The translations under genes and the position numbers were made by a program. 47,383 nucleotides of DNA from Treponema sp. (lineage in GTDB: Bacteria; Spirochaetota; Spirochaetia; Treponematales; Treponemataceae): the NCBI GenBank assembly GCA_016294035.1, contig JAEDCT010000018.1:1-47383 (forward strand). Reading direction: 5' to 3'. The notes under the pieces were generated by a model. It ran no database searches. It was not told where the DNA came from and saw nothing but the letters and a program-made list of their open reading frames with translations. The stretch's first letter is position 1. Each line of letters begins with the position of its first letter. Shown here in pieces: positions 23,104 through 31,398 of the stretch.

Positions 23104-24096
23104 ATGAACAAAAACAAAATTATTTTAAGATCATTTTTTGCATTCGTTGCGCTAATCATAGTTATTTCTGCCGGGCCAGTATACATTGTCAACGAGGGAG
23201 AACAGGCAGTCGTAACCCGATTTGGAGAAATTGTTGAATCAAGAACAGAGACAGGTTTGTACGTAAAGATTCCGTTCCTTGACGTAGTAAAAACATATCC
23301 AACAAAAATTCTTTCCCTTGAAGGAGATCAGGCAAGAATTCCCACAAAGGAAAACCAGTTCATCATTGTTGACACCACAAGCAGATGGAGAATCTCTGAT
23401 CCTGTACTTTTTTATCAGTCATTCAAAACTCTTGACGCAGCATACAACAAGCTCAGCGACATAATCGATTCATCAACAAGGACAATCATCACGAAAAACA
23501 GATTGAGTGAAATCGTAAGAAGTTCCAACATAATAAACAGCAAGAAGAAAAAATCAGAAAACACTCAGCTTGCCGGAATTGAAGGAGAAGATTCTGCAGA
23601 AATCGAGGCTCTTGTAAACGTTAACACAAGCAACGAAAACGTGACAAAAGGAAGAAGCGCCTTGTGTCAGGAAATGGCCGACGAAGCAAGAAAGATGGTT
23701 GGTGAATACGGAATCCAGCTTATTGACATTGTTCCACGTCAGATCAAATATTCTGATGAGCTTACCGAAAGCGTTTACAACAGAATGATCAAGGAACGCA
23801 ATCAGGTTGCCCAGGCATACAGATCTCTTGGTGAAGGTAAAAAAGCTGAGTGGCTTGGAAAACTTGAAAATGAAAAAAGAACAATTGAATCCGAGGCATA
23901 CAAGATCAGTGAGGAAACAAAGGGTAAGGCTGATGCAGAAGCTGCTGCAATCTACACAAAAGCCTATTCTCAGGATGCAAAATTCTACGAGTTCTGGAAA
24001 TCCCTTGAATCATACAAAAAATCCATGGGTAACTTTGATGCCACATACAGCACAAATATGGACTACTTCAAATACCTTTACGGAAAAGACAGATGA
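23104..24096 (+). CDS. hflC: HflC, SPFH-domain subunit of the FtsH-regulating complex
   Basis: 330 residues from ATG 23104 (AGAAGGA upstream, partly within a possible earlier ATG frame). One N-terminal transmembrane helix (ILRSFFAFVALIIVISAG) is followed by VYIVNEGEQAVVTRFGEIVE, the SPFH start, and RWRISDPVLFYQSF. A charged insert of about 40 residues (NSKKKKSENTQLAGIEGEDS onward) interrupts the SPFH domain relative to the short enterobacterial HflC. The Ala/Glu-rich C-terminal helix (EETKGKADAEAAAIYTKAYS) is standard. Its TGA overlaps the ATG of the pseudokinase gene (ATGA), implying joint expression. Confidence 0.9.
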   Translation: MNKNKIILRSFFAFVALIIVISAGPVYIVNEGEQAVVTRFGEIVESRTETGLYVKIPFLDVVKTYPTKILSLEGDQARIPTKENQFIIVDTTSRWRISDPVLFYQSFKTLDAAYNKLSDIIDSSTRTIITKNRLSEIVRSSNIINSKKKKSENTQLAGIEGEDSAEIEALVNVNTSNENVTKGRSALCQEMADEARKMVGEYGIQLIDIVPRQIKYSDELTESVYNRMIKERNQVAQAYRSLGEGKKAEWLGKLENEKRTIESEAYKISEETKGKADAEAAAIYTKAYSQDAKFYEFWKSLESYKKSMGNFDATYSTNMDYFKYLYGKDR

Positions 24097-25679
24097 AATT
24101 AATTCACAGCAAAAACAATTCAATTTTTCTTGACACAAGAATGACATCCCAGTCCTTTGCAAAGTCCAGGTCTCAGGAATATCTCAGGGAAAAAGGTCTT
24201 CTGGCAAAAATTTCTGATAATTGCGTTGAACTGATTCCATGGGCTTTTTCTGAAACCTGCCCGGCTGAAGATTCTGGAATACATGAAATTGAAAAAGAAA
24301 ACATTCTGCTAAGGGGAGATGCATTTGATGGATTCACTCTTGCTGAATTGTTTTCTATGGGTGAAACTGAAACACAGAAAAAGGCATCAACTGCTGTTCT
24401 GAAAGTTTTAAGCAGCTGCATTGAACAAAACAAGATTCCGGAAAACTGTGGCGGTGAAGGCATTTTTATATCCAGGGATTTTAATCAGGTTTTGTTCCTG
24501 CCAAAATCAATCTACACCCATGCAGTGTCATGCCTTGAAAAAGAAGATTATTCCAGGCTTCACGGAAAATTCATCAACGAGCTTCTTACTAAACTTGATG
24601 CAGTCAGGTTCTTGCAGGCCGTAATTTCTTACAAAATTATTTCAGGTTCATTTCCCTTCAATGAAAATGATTCAGCAATAAGGCAGGAAGATATAAGAGA
24701 CGGAAACTACAGAAAAATTGAATTTCTGGTGAAATCTGTTCCAGAAAGTATTTGCAGATTCATAAAAAAAGCTTTGGCACGAAAACCATCTCCAGCAAAT
24801 GAATTCCCTCTTGAAGACTTTCTGAATTTCACTCCTGCAGAAATTACTCAAGATGAACAAATTCTGTTCCGCGAAAAAACAAAAAAATACTTCGCAAAAC
24901 AGGACAAAAGAATCGCATTCAGAAGAAAAATCAGATACAACAGAACAAAAATCACAATTTCGTCAGTTACTGGAATAATTATTGTTTCGCTGGCAGTAAT
25001 GTTCTACAAAACTTACATGGACAAGCCAACCACCAAAGGACTCACTTCCCATCAGGTCATTGAAATGTATTACAGTGCAATCAACACCCTCAACATGGAT
25101 GCAGTCAACCAGTGCAGCTCAAAAAAACTCAAGTCACGCACAAACATGATTAACGGAGCTTTCGTAAACTCCAAGACAAAATCCATGTACGACCTGAACA
25201 CGGAAAGTGTCAGCCCGGCAGAATGGGTTGTCAGGGAACAGCCGACACTGAACATATATGGACTAACTCAATTCACGGTGAATGAAAAGCAGGGAAAACT
25301 TTTTTTTGAAGGCCCGAGAAAAAACACTATGCCTAAGCCCATTGAATCTGAAGATGGAATCAATATCCGCGAAGGTGATACAAAAACCTACAGTGTTTCC
25401 TTCTATGTTCTTGACACCTCAGGAGAAGACAGTCTTTCTGTGTGCCGTGAAAACGAAAAAGTCACATTGGCCTTCACTAAAGGTAAATGGATTGTTGACT
25501 GGATTGAAACTGAGCTTGAGGAAAAACTGATGCCTTTCTCTGAATTTGTCTCACTGTATCTGTCAAACCAGGAATCAATTGAATTTCTGCCTACTGATGC
25601 TGAAAGATCAGAAGCCCTTGCGTACATGCTCCAGTATGACATTGCATACAGAATAACAAAAGAAGTGAAGAACCGGTAA
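24093..25679 (+). CDS. Membrane protein with degenerate protein-kinase-like domain and NTF2-like outer domain
   Basis: 528 residues. Residues about 70-250 look like the remains of a Hanks-type kinase: EGIFISRDFNQVLFLP in the catalytic-loop area, VRFLQAVISYKIISGSFPFN matching the YEMLTGRPPF helix, and ICRFIKKALARKPSPANEFP matching the KALAKDPxxR segment. No HRD, DFG or VAIK motif is visible, so it should not phosphorylate. A transmembrane helix lies at about 287-306 after a basic stretch (RIAFRRKIRYNRTK). The outer domain (about 315-505; HQVIEMYYSAINTLNMDAVN at the start, VTLAFTKGKWIVDWIE near the end) has the helix-then-sheet order of NTF2-like folds. The ATG overlaps the hflC stop, suggesting a partner or regulator of HflKC. 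Confidence 0.6.
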   Translation: MKLIHSKNNSIFLDTRMTSQSFAKSRSQEYLREKGLLAKISDNCVELIPWAFSETCPAEDSGIHEIEKENILLRGDAFDGFTLAELFSMGETETQKKASTAVLKVLSSCIEQNKIPENCGGEGIFISRDFNQVLFLPKSIYTHAVSCLEKEDYSRLHGKFINELLTKLDAVRFLQAVISYKIISGSFPFNENDSAIRQEDIRDGNYRKIEFLVKSVPESICRFIKKALARKPSPANEFPLEDFLNFTPAEITQDEQILFREKTKKYFAKQDKRIAFRRKIRYNRTKITISSVTGIIIVSLAVMFYKTYMDKPTTKGLTSHQVIEMYYSAINTLNMDAVNQCSSKKLKSRTNMINGAFVNSKTKSMYDLNTESVSPAEWVVREQPTLNIYGLTQFTVNEKQGKLFFEGPRKNTMPKPIESEDGINIREGDTKTYSVSFYVLDTSGEDSLSVCRENEKVTLAFTKGKWIVDWIETELEEKLMPFSEFVSLYLSNQESIEFLPTDAERSEALAYMLQYDIAYRITKEVKNR

Positions 25680-25688
25680 TCGCTCAAA

Positions 25689-25713
25689 ATGACAAATTTT
25701 CATTTTTTGTCAT
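25689..25713. terminator. Weak hairpin after the pseudokinase gene
   Basis: ATGACAAA (25689-25696) and TTTGTCAT (25706-25713) form an 8-bp stem with a T-rich loop, ten bases after the stop codon. There is no following T run, so intrinsic termination would be weak; it separates the hflKC unit from the carboxyltransferase promoter. Confidence 0.35.
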
Positions 25714-25717
25714 AATG

Positions 25718-25746
25718 TTGACTTAATTCACACATAATAATATAGT
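25718..25746 (+). promoter_or_regulatory. Sigma70-type promoter for the carboxyltransferase gene
   Basis: TTGACT (25718-25723), exactly 17 bases, then TATAGT (25741-25746). This is close to consensus and lies 70 bases before the start codon, after the hairpin that ends the upstream unit. Confidence 0.7.
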
Positions 25747-25815
25747 TTATATACCACATCTGGTGGAAATTACACTGTCATCAGTGATCAGCATTATTTT
25801 ATTTTGGAGGAAACA

Positions 25816-27309
25816 ATGGCTGAATATCAGATTGAAAAACAGCATGCAAAGGGAAAACTACATGCTATTGAAAGAATCAATGCACTTTGTGACAAAGATT
25901 CATTTTTTGAAATTTATTCTGCAGCGCGCCACAACTGCACAAGCTTTGGAATGGATTCAAAGGAAATTCCATACGACGGTGTAATAACAGGATTCGGAAA
26001 GATCAATGGAAAGAAAGTTGCAATCTATGCACAGGACTTTACAGTTCAGGGTGGATCTTTGGGTAAGGTTCACGGACAGAAAATTGCCGAGCTTATTTCA
26101 AAGGCAATCGATGCAAAGTGTCCTGTAATCGGACTCAACGATTCGGGTGGAGCACGTATTCAGGAAGGTGTTGACTCACTCTGCGGTTACGGAGATCTTT
26201 TCTACCAGAACGTTCGCGCATCAGGTGCAGTTCCACAGATTTCAATTATCGCAGGACCTTGTGCAGGTGGAGCAGTATATTCACCAGGACTCACAGACTT
26301 TATCTTTGCAGTAGATTCAATCAGCCAGATGTTCATCACAGGACCAAAGGTTGTTAAGTCAGTTATGTTCATGGACATTACTGCAGAAGATCTCGGTGGT
26401 GCATCAATTCACTCACAGAAATCAGGTGTTGCACATTTCCGCTGCCCTTCTGAAAAAGACTGCTACGAAAAGGTTCGTAAGCTTTTGGATTACATTCCTC
26501 ACTACTATGGTGAAGAAATTGTTGCAGAAGCAAAATTTAAGTTTGACGAAAAGAAAAAGGCAAAGACAATCGGAACAATTATTCCTGAAGAAAGCCGCAA
26601 GCCATACAACATGCACGATATTATTGACTGCCTCGTTGATGATGACAGCTTCTTCGAAGTTATGGAAGAATTCAGTGTTTGTGCAATCACTGGTTTTGCA
26701 AAGATTGAAGGACGCTCAGTAGGTATCATTGCAAACAACCCGGGCGGAATGGGTGGTATTCTTAACTGTGATGCATCAGACAAGATTGCAAGATTCGTTC
26801 GCTATTGTGACGCATACAATGTTCCACTTCTGAACCTTGTTGACGTTCCAGGATTCATTCCAGGACCACAGGAAGAACAGAAGGGAATCATCCGCCACGG
26901 TGCAAAGGTTATCTACGCATACTCAGAAGCAACTGTTCCAAAAGTTACAGTTATTACACGAAAGGCATACGGTGGAGCTTACATTGCCATGTGTTCAAAG
27001 CATCTTGGTGCAGATTTCGTTTACGCCTGGCCAAAGGCAGAAATTGCCGTTATGGGTGCAGAAGGTGCAGTTGAAATCGTATTCGCAAAAGAACTCAAGG
27101 ATCCTTCAAAGGCAGCAGAAGTTGCTCATAAGAAGCAGGAATACATTACAGAAGTAATGACTCCAAAAATTGCAGCTCAGCGCGATTACATTTCTGAAAT
27201 CATCAATCCGGAGCAGACTCGCGAGTACATCGTAAAGAGCTTTGACTTCTTGAGAAACAAAACTCAGAACGTAATGCCTTCAAAGAAGCACGGAAACATC
27301 CCTCTGTAA
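25816..27309 (+). CDS. Biotin-dependent acyl-CoA carboxyltransferase (propionyl-/methylmalonyl-CoA type)
   Basis: 497 residues from ATG 25816 (TTTGGAGG seven bases upstream). Two crotonase-fold halves are visible: the first with VITGFGKINGKKVAIYAQDF, SGGARIQEGVDSL and GPCAGGAVYSPGLTDFIF (oxyanion glycines); the second with GRSVGIIANNPGGMGGILNC, VDVPGFIPGPQEEQKGIIRH and RKAYGGAYIAMCSKHLGAD. Length and motifs fit the beta subunit of propionyl-CoA carboxylase or the alpha subunit of Na+-pumping methylmalonyl-CoA decarboxylase. No biotin carboxylase, biotin carrier or decarboxylase beta subunit is in the window, so the two cannot be told apart here. Codon use looks biased toward preferred codons, as in well-expressed genes, agreeing with its strong promoter. 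Confidence 0.9.
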   Translation: MAEYQIEKQHAKGKLHAIERINALCDKDSFFEIYSAARHNCTSFGMDSKEIPYDGVITGFGKINGKKVAIYAQDFTVQGGSLGKVHGQKIAELISKAIDAKCPVIGLNDSGGARIQEGVDSLCGYGDLFYQNVRASGAVPQISIIAGPCAGGAVYSPGLTDFIFAVDSISQMFITGPKVVKSVMFMDITAEDLGGASIHSQKSGVAHFRCPSEKDCYEKVRKLLDYIPHYYGEEIVAEAKFKFDEKKKAKTIGTIIPEESRKPYNMHDIIDCLVDDDSFFEVMEEFSVCAITGFAKIEGRSVGIIANNPGGMGGILNCDASDKIARFVRYCDAYNVPLLNLVDVPGFIPGPQEEQKGIIRHGAKVIYAYSEATVPKVTVITRKAYGGAYIAMCSKHLGADFVYAWPKAEIAVMGAEGAVEIVFAKELKDPSKAAEVAHKKQEYITEVMTPKIAAQRDYISEIINPEQTREYIVKSFDFLRNKTQNVMPSKKHGNIPL

Positions 27310-27352
27310 CAGAAAGAGCGACAGGACGTCGCGTCTCAAATCGAAGAGAAAT

Positions 27353-27471
27353 GGGGCTGACCAATAAGTATAGGCAAGCTGAACTTGATTCAGCATCTAC
27401 GCTATATACAGTGCATAGATTCTGAAACGAGTTCGGAATGACGATATGCAACGAATTTTTTGGTCAGCCCC
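27353..27471. repeat. 119-bp element with GGGGCTGACCA terminal inverted repeats
   Basis: GGGGCTGACCA (27353-27363) is exactly complemented by TGGTCAGCCCC (27461-27471). Inside are GCTGAA-CTTGA-TTCAGC and a larger arm TGCATA...TATGCA enclosing ATTCTGAA...TTCGGAAT, so the whole can fold as a closed stem with two branches. It lies between two convergent genes. It resembles a miniature inverted-repeat element or intergenic palindrome family and could end transcription from both sides. Confidence 0.7.
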
Positions 27472-27473
27472 TT

Positions 27474-27812
27474 TCAAAAATGCAGGACGCTTTTTTTAAA
27501 TACAAAGTCTTCCAGCAAAATCTTTCTTCCCCATACATCATAAGTTGATTCTAACGTGTACGGTCCATTCCATTTTTCTGGAACAGGTTGAAGCACTGGC
27601 TTTTCACGAAGGGCAAGGAGTCCCTGCTGTTCGGTTGGAAATTTTCCGCAGTCCCTCTCATATTCAACGAGAGCCTTTTTGATTTCGTTTTTCTGCCTAT
27701 AAACCTTGATTTCACACCACAGCAAAATGAAAGCTGTCCATATTGCCACAACCATAATCGCTTTGGCAAAAATTTTGAAAACAAAACGAATAAAACCCTT
27801 TTCCCCAACATT
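27474..27812 (-). CDS. GspG-like pseudopilin domain protein
   Basis: 112 residues from a GTG at 27812 (GGAGG four bases upstream). One N-terminal membrane helix (FVFKIFAKAIMVVAIWTAFI) is followed by a GspG-type C-terminal domain: KKALVEYERDCGKFPTEQQG, LLALREKP, KWNGPYTLESTYDVWGRKIL, matching the Y-x3-G-x-P-x-x-x-x-GL and GPY...DPWG motifs of type II secretion major pseudopilins. The prepilin peptidase site is abnormal: EKG precedes FIRFV, and the Glu at +5 is missing, so processing and assembly are doubtful. No other secretion gene is nearby. The same GGAGG also serves an out-of-frame ATG at 27811, which gives no recognisable protein. Confidence 0.6.
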   Translation of the reverse strand, partial: NVGEKGFIRFVFKIFAKAIMVVAIWTAFILLWCEIKVYRQKNEIKKALVEYERDCGKFPTEQQGLLALREKPVLQPVPEKWNGPYTLESTYDVWGRKILLEDFVFKKSVLHF

Positions 27813-28033
27813 CACATATCCTCCAATTATCAAGAAAAATTCTAGCCGTCAGTTGCCACATCCTGCCGCTAAACTTGCAGACCGGCAATAACCTAATAAC
27901 CTTTCATATATTTATATCCGAAAAAAAACAAAACGGTAAAAAATAGGCAAACAAAATCATGACCCCTTCTCAATTGAATTTTTTATGTCAAAGCCGTATT
28001 CTATATAAAACCCATTCAACCTGGAGAATATTA

Positions 28034-29152
28034 ATGATTGCTAAAAGACTAAATCAGCTTAACCCCTATGTTCCTGGTGAACAGCCAACAGACAGGGAAT
28101 ACATAAAACTTAACGCAAATGAAAATGCATATCCGGCAAGTCAAAAAGTTTCTGAAGCAATAAAAGAAGCTGCAAATGACAGAATGAAAATTGCCCTTTA
28201 TCCTGATCCAGATGCAAATGAAATTCGAAAAGCAATTGCAGACATGCTCAACAAAAGCGGCGGTGTGTTCGCAAATGATAATGCATCATCAAAGATGAAT
28301 TTTAAAATTACACCAGACATGATATTCTGTGGAAACGGAAGCGATGAAGTATTGAGCTTTGTGTTCTATACTTTCTTTGATTCAGACAGACCCGTAATTC
28401 TCCCGGAACACACATACAGTTTCTACCCGGTTTACTGCGGATACTACAACATTCCAATGAACAGGATTCCACTGAATGCAGACTGGACATTGAACAAAGA
28501 CAAAATGCTTGAAGAAGCAAATAAAAGCAACAGTGCCATAATCTTTGCAAACCCCAACGCACCAACTGGAATTGCACTTTCCACATCTGAAATTGAGGAA
28601 ATGATAAAAAAGGCACCAAAGGACAAGGCATTTATTGTTGATGAAGCCTATGCTGACTTTGGAGATGAAAGCGCACTTCCACTTCTTGAGAAATATAAAA
28701 ACCTGGTAGTTGTAAGAACCTTCTCAAAAAGCCTCTCTTTTGCAGGAATGAGACTTGGATACATTGTTGCAAATCCTGAAGTCACAAAATCAGTTTTCAT
28801 GGTTAAAAATTCCTTCAATCACTTTCCTGTTGACTACCTTGCAAAAACAGCAGCAGTTGCAGCATGCAGGGATTCAGACTATTACATTGAATGCGCCAAA
28901 AAAATTGTTGAGCAGAGAGAAGACTTTACTTCATTTCTCAAGGAACACGGATGGTTTGTAATTGACTCAAAGACAAATTTCGTATTTGCCCGCAAAAACG
29001 GAAGAAGCGGAGATGAAATCTACCAGAGTGCAAAAAAACAGGGAATCCTCATCAGGCATTTCAACACAAAGGGAATAGATGATTTTGTCCGCATTACAAT
29101 CGGAACAAAAGAACAGATGCAGGCTTTGAAAAAAGTTCTTGAAAACCTATAA
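28034..29152 (+). CDS. hisC: Histidinol-phosphate aminotransferase
   Basis: 372 residues from ATG 28034 (CTGGAGAATATTA upstream). Fold-type I PLP enzyme: IKLNANENAYPASQKV at the N-terminus, FCGNGSDEVLSFVF, IFANPNAPTGIALSTSEIEE (PLP Asn), FIVDEAYADFGDE (PLP Asp) and VVRTFSKSLSFAGMRLGYIV with the Schiff-base Lys, then ILIRHFNTKGIDDFVRITIG. It transaminates imidazole acetol phosphate in histidine synthesis; homologues may also act on aromatic keto acids. No other his gene is near. The phosphodiesterase gene follows after 24 bases. Confidence 0.9.
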   Translation: MIAKRLNQLNPYVPGEQPTDREYIKLNANENAYPASQKVSEAIKEAANDRMKIALYPDPDANEIRKAIADMLNKSGGVFANDNASSKMNFKITPDMIFCGNGSDEVLSFVFYTFFDSDRPVILPEHTYSFYPVYCGYYNIPMNRIPLNADWTLNKDKMLEEANKSNSAIIFANPNAPTGIALSTSEIEEMIKKAPKDKAFIVDEAYADFGDESALPLLEKYKNLVVVRTFSKSLSFAGMRLGYIVANPEVTKSVFMVKNSFNHFPVDYLAKTAAVAACRDSDYYIECAKKIVEQREDFTSFLKEHGWFVIDSKTNFVFARKNGRSGDEIYQSAKKQGILIRHFNTKGIDDFVRITIGTKEQMQALKKVLENL

Positions 29153-29176
29153 TCAACTTTACAGGAGACACAACAA

Positions 29177-29854
29177 ATGAAATTCTTGGTAATATCTGAC
29201 ATTCACGGCGAAACAGAAATGATTGAAAAACTCGACCCATGTTTTAAGAAAGCTGACGGGGTAATTTTTGCCGGAGACTTTGCTAAATTTGAACATGAGG
29301 AAACAGGTTTGCCAATGCTTCAGCTTTTGTGCAAGAAGCATGAAACAATCTTTGCAGTAATCGGAAACTGTGACAAAGCGGACTTCATTTCAGAACTTGA
29401 AAGCCGTGATGTATGTGTCCAGAAAACTCTTGTAATGCATGATGGAATTGCATTCTGCGGTTCAGGCGGTGGAAGCAAATTCACAGGAACAACTCCAAAC
29501 GAACGTGAAGACAGGGAACTTTTGTCAGACTTTAACATCATTACTTCTGAGGGAAAACAGGAATGGAACAACCTCATTGCCATCATGCATAATCCACCAA
29601 AGGACACAGAATGTGACAAGGTAGCTCCAGAAGTTCACGTGGGAAGTCCTCTTCTCAGGACTTTTATTGATGACTATAAGCCACTAGCAGTTGTTACGGG
29701 ACACATCCATGAAAGCTTTGCAGTTTGCAAGTGCGGTGATACTACTGTTGTAAACCCGGGTTCACTTGCAGAGGGAAAATACGCATGGCTTGAAGTTGAA
29801 AAATCAACCGGCGGAAAATGGGAAGTAAAATCCTGCACCCTGGAATCACTGTAA
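29177..29854 (+). CDS. Calcineurin-like metallophosphoesterase (YfcE/MJ0936 type)
   Basis: 225 residues. Metal-site motifs in order: ISDIHGE (D-x-H), VIFAGDF (G-D), VIGNCDKADF (G-N-x-D), IMHNPPKD (H) and VVTGHIHESF (G-H-x-H), then the usual VVNPGSLAEGKYAWLEVE close. Such small enzymes hydrolyse phosphodiesters; the substrate is unknown. ACAGGAG precedes the ATG and it probably shares a message with hisC. Confidence 0.88.
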   Translation: MKFLVISDIHGETEMIEKLDPCFKKADGVIFAGDFAKFEHEETGLPMLQLLCKKHETIFAVIGNCDKADFISELESRDVCVQKTLVMHDGIAFCGSGGGSKFTGTTPNEREDRELLSDFNIITSEGKQEWNNLIAIMHNPPKDTECDKVAPEVHVGSPLLRTFIDDYKPLAVVTGHIHESFAVCKCGDTTVVNPGSLAEGKYAWLEVEKSTGGKWEVKSCTLESL

Positions 29855-29905
29855 AACTTCGGGGAAAATTCTATACACATAACAAGATCATTCTTAGGCT
29901 GAAGT

Positions 29906-30424
29906 TTAGGGATGATCTATTTTTTCTTCATCTGCATCTACAGTCTCAACAGGATTAATTACCCTGAAGTATGAATATTTTGATGCTGCAGTAGAATTGG
30001 AATAAAAGGCAAAATTATTTGCATCAACAAGAATCACGCCGGCTTCAACATAAGACTTGAACTGCCTGTTTTCTGTCCTGGAAAAGGAATATGACCTTAC
30101 AGTCTGAATCAAGTCAAAGGGAATGTTTTCCATTACAAAAACTCTTGTCAAAACAGTACTCTTGTTCTTGCTAATACTTCTGAAACCTGAAAGAAGAATA
30201 TTTGGAATACTGTCAATTTCATCAAGAACATAATCTTTTGTTACATTAAAAGACACCAGCATCACTTCCCTGTTAAGGACATTCTCACCAAAGGACATTA
30301 CTTCTTCTTTTGTTCTTGTGGCAACCACATCATATTTTCTTGCCTCGTAGGAAGATGTTTCATCCAGAACAAAATCTCTTGAAATGCGACGCTCAATAAG
30401 TTCCTTGTAATCAATAAATTCCAT
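29906..30424 (-). CDS. Conserved hypothetical protein of the corA operon
   Basis: 172 residues, family not recognised, no membrane segment or signal. It looks like an alpha/beta protein with an N-terminal helix (FIDYKELIERRISRDFVLDE), a repeated V-L-D-E motif, and a C-terminal part ending in an acidic tail (VETVDADEEKID). It starts 5 bases after the stop of the SUMF1-domain gene, third in an apparent corA / SUMF1 / unknown unit, which is its only functional hint. It converges on the phosphoesterase gene with 51 bases between. Confidence 0.65.
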   Translation of the reverse strand: MEFIDYKELIERRISRDFVLDETSSYEARKYDVVATRTKEEVMSFGENVLNREVMLVSFNVTKDYVLDEIDSIPNILLSGFRSISKNKSTVLTRVFVMENIPFDLIQTVRSYSFSRTENRQFKSYVEAGVILVDANNFAFYSNSTAASKYSYFRVINPVETVDADEEKIDHP

Positions 30425-30429
30425 CTGCT

Positions 30430-31398
30430 TTACTTTGAAAGTGTTCTCGCAATTCTGAATCCAAAATAATCATAGGCTTCATTAGGATCATAGGAATATC
30501 TGTCAGAACAGGCATAGAAAAGCGTGTAGGAATGCCAGCTGGCACCACGCATTACCCTCTCAGATCCAATTGCAGGTCCGCATGGAATTACGCCAGGCTC
30601 AACATCACGATAATCATCAAACCAGTCCCAGCAAAATTCAAGAACATTTCCGGTCATGTCAAAAAGTCCAAGTCCATTTGGATTGCCGCTTGCAGGTGCA
30701 GGAGGAGCGCTTGGAGTAAAGGGAGTTCCTGCGGTTCCGACAATATGGGTTTCAGCGGCATTTTCCATAATCCATCCAATTTCTGTGACAGGAAGTGAAG
30801 AATCGTCCTTTCCGCGGGAATTTATTTGCCCGGAAGAAAGAGAACCTTTCTGCATGGAAGACTTTGTTTTTCGTGCAGCATATTCCCATTCGCTTTCGGA
30901 CGGAAGCCTGTACCCCTCACCGCTAAAATTGCAAACAGCAAGATCACATGAAGCCGAATCATTTGAATTGCGAAGAACCTTGTCCCTGAATGTGTAGCAG
31001 GGCGTAAGTCCATTCATTTCACTGAGAGCATTGCACCAGATAATTGCATCATACCAGCTGATATTTGTTACAGGCTCATTGCAGCTTATTTCTCCAGGCT
31101 TTTTTCCGCGAAGTCCTTTTGAACCTTCCTGTCCTGGATTCTTGAATTTGTATCCATGTTCCTCAGCCCAAATTCTTACCTTGTACCAGAGTCCATAAGT
31201 TGTCTCATATCTGTTAATTTCAAAAGGTTCAACAACCCTTCTGGATGTCACAGACTGATAGTCGCCGCCAATGACATACTCAGAAGTCTTTCTGGCCGGA
31301 ACAACAGTTACCATATCAAGTGCATTGAATTCCTGGCAAAAGACCCTTGAACCAAAAGCTATACCCAGCAAAACCAAACATACTGCATGTTTTTTCAT
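30430..31398 (-). CDS. Exported SUMF1/formylglycine-generating-enzyme-like protein
   Basis: 322 residues with an N-terminal signal peptide (MKKHAVCLVLLGIAFGSRVF). The SUMF1 fold is clear: FEINRYETTYGLWYKVRIWA, EPVTNISWYDAIIWCNALSE, YRLPSESEWEYAARK, GLFDMTGNVLEFCWDWFDDY, RVMRGASWHSYTLFYACSDR and YFGFRIARTL. True formylglycine-generating enzymes have a pair of copper-binding cysteines around the final SWxC region; here the first is replaced (SWHS), so sulfatase activation is unlikely and a binding or other role is more plausible. Its start overlaps the corA stop by four bases. Confidence 0.82.
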   Translation of the reverse strand: MKKHAVCLVLLGIAFGSRVFCQEFNALDMVTVVPARKTSEYVIGGDYQSVTSRRVVEPFEINRYETTYGLWYKVRIWAEEHGYKFKNPGQEGSKGLRGKKPGEISCNEPVTNISWYDAIIWCNALSEMNGLTPCYTFRDKVLRNSNDSASCDLAVCNFSGEGYRLPSESEWEYAARKTKSSMQKGSLSSGQINSRGKDDSSLPVTEIGWIMENAAETHIVGTAGTPFTPSAPPAPASGNPNGLGLFDMTGNVLEFCWDWFDDYRDVEPGVIPCGPAIGSERVMRGASWHSYTLFYACSDRYSYDPNEAYDYFGFRIARTLSK

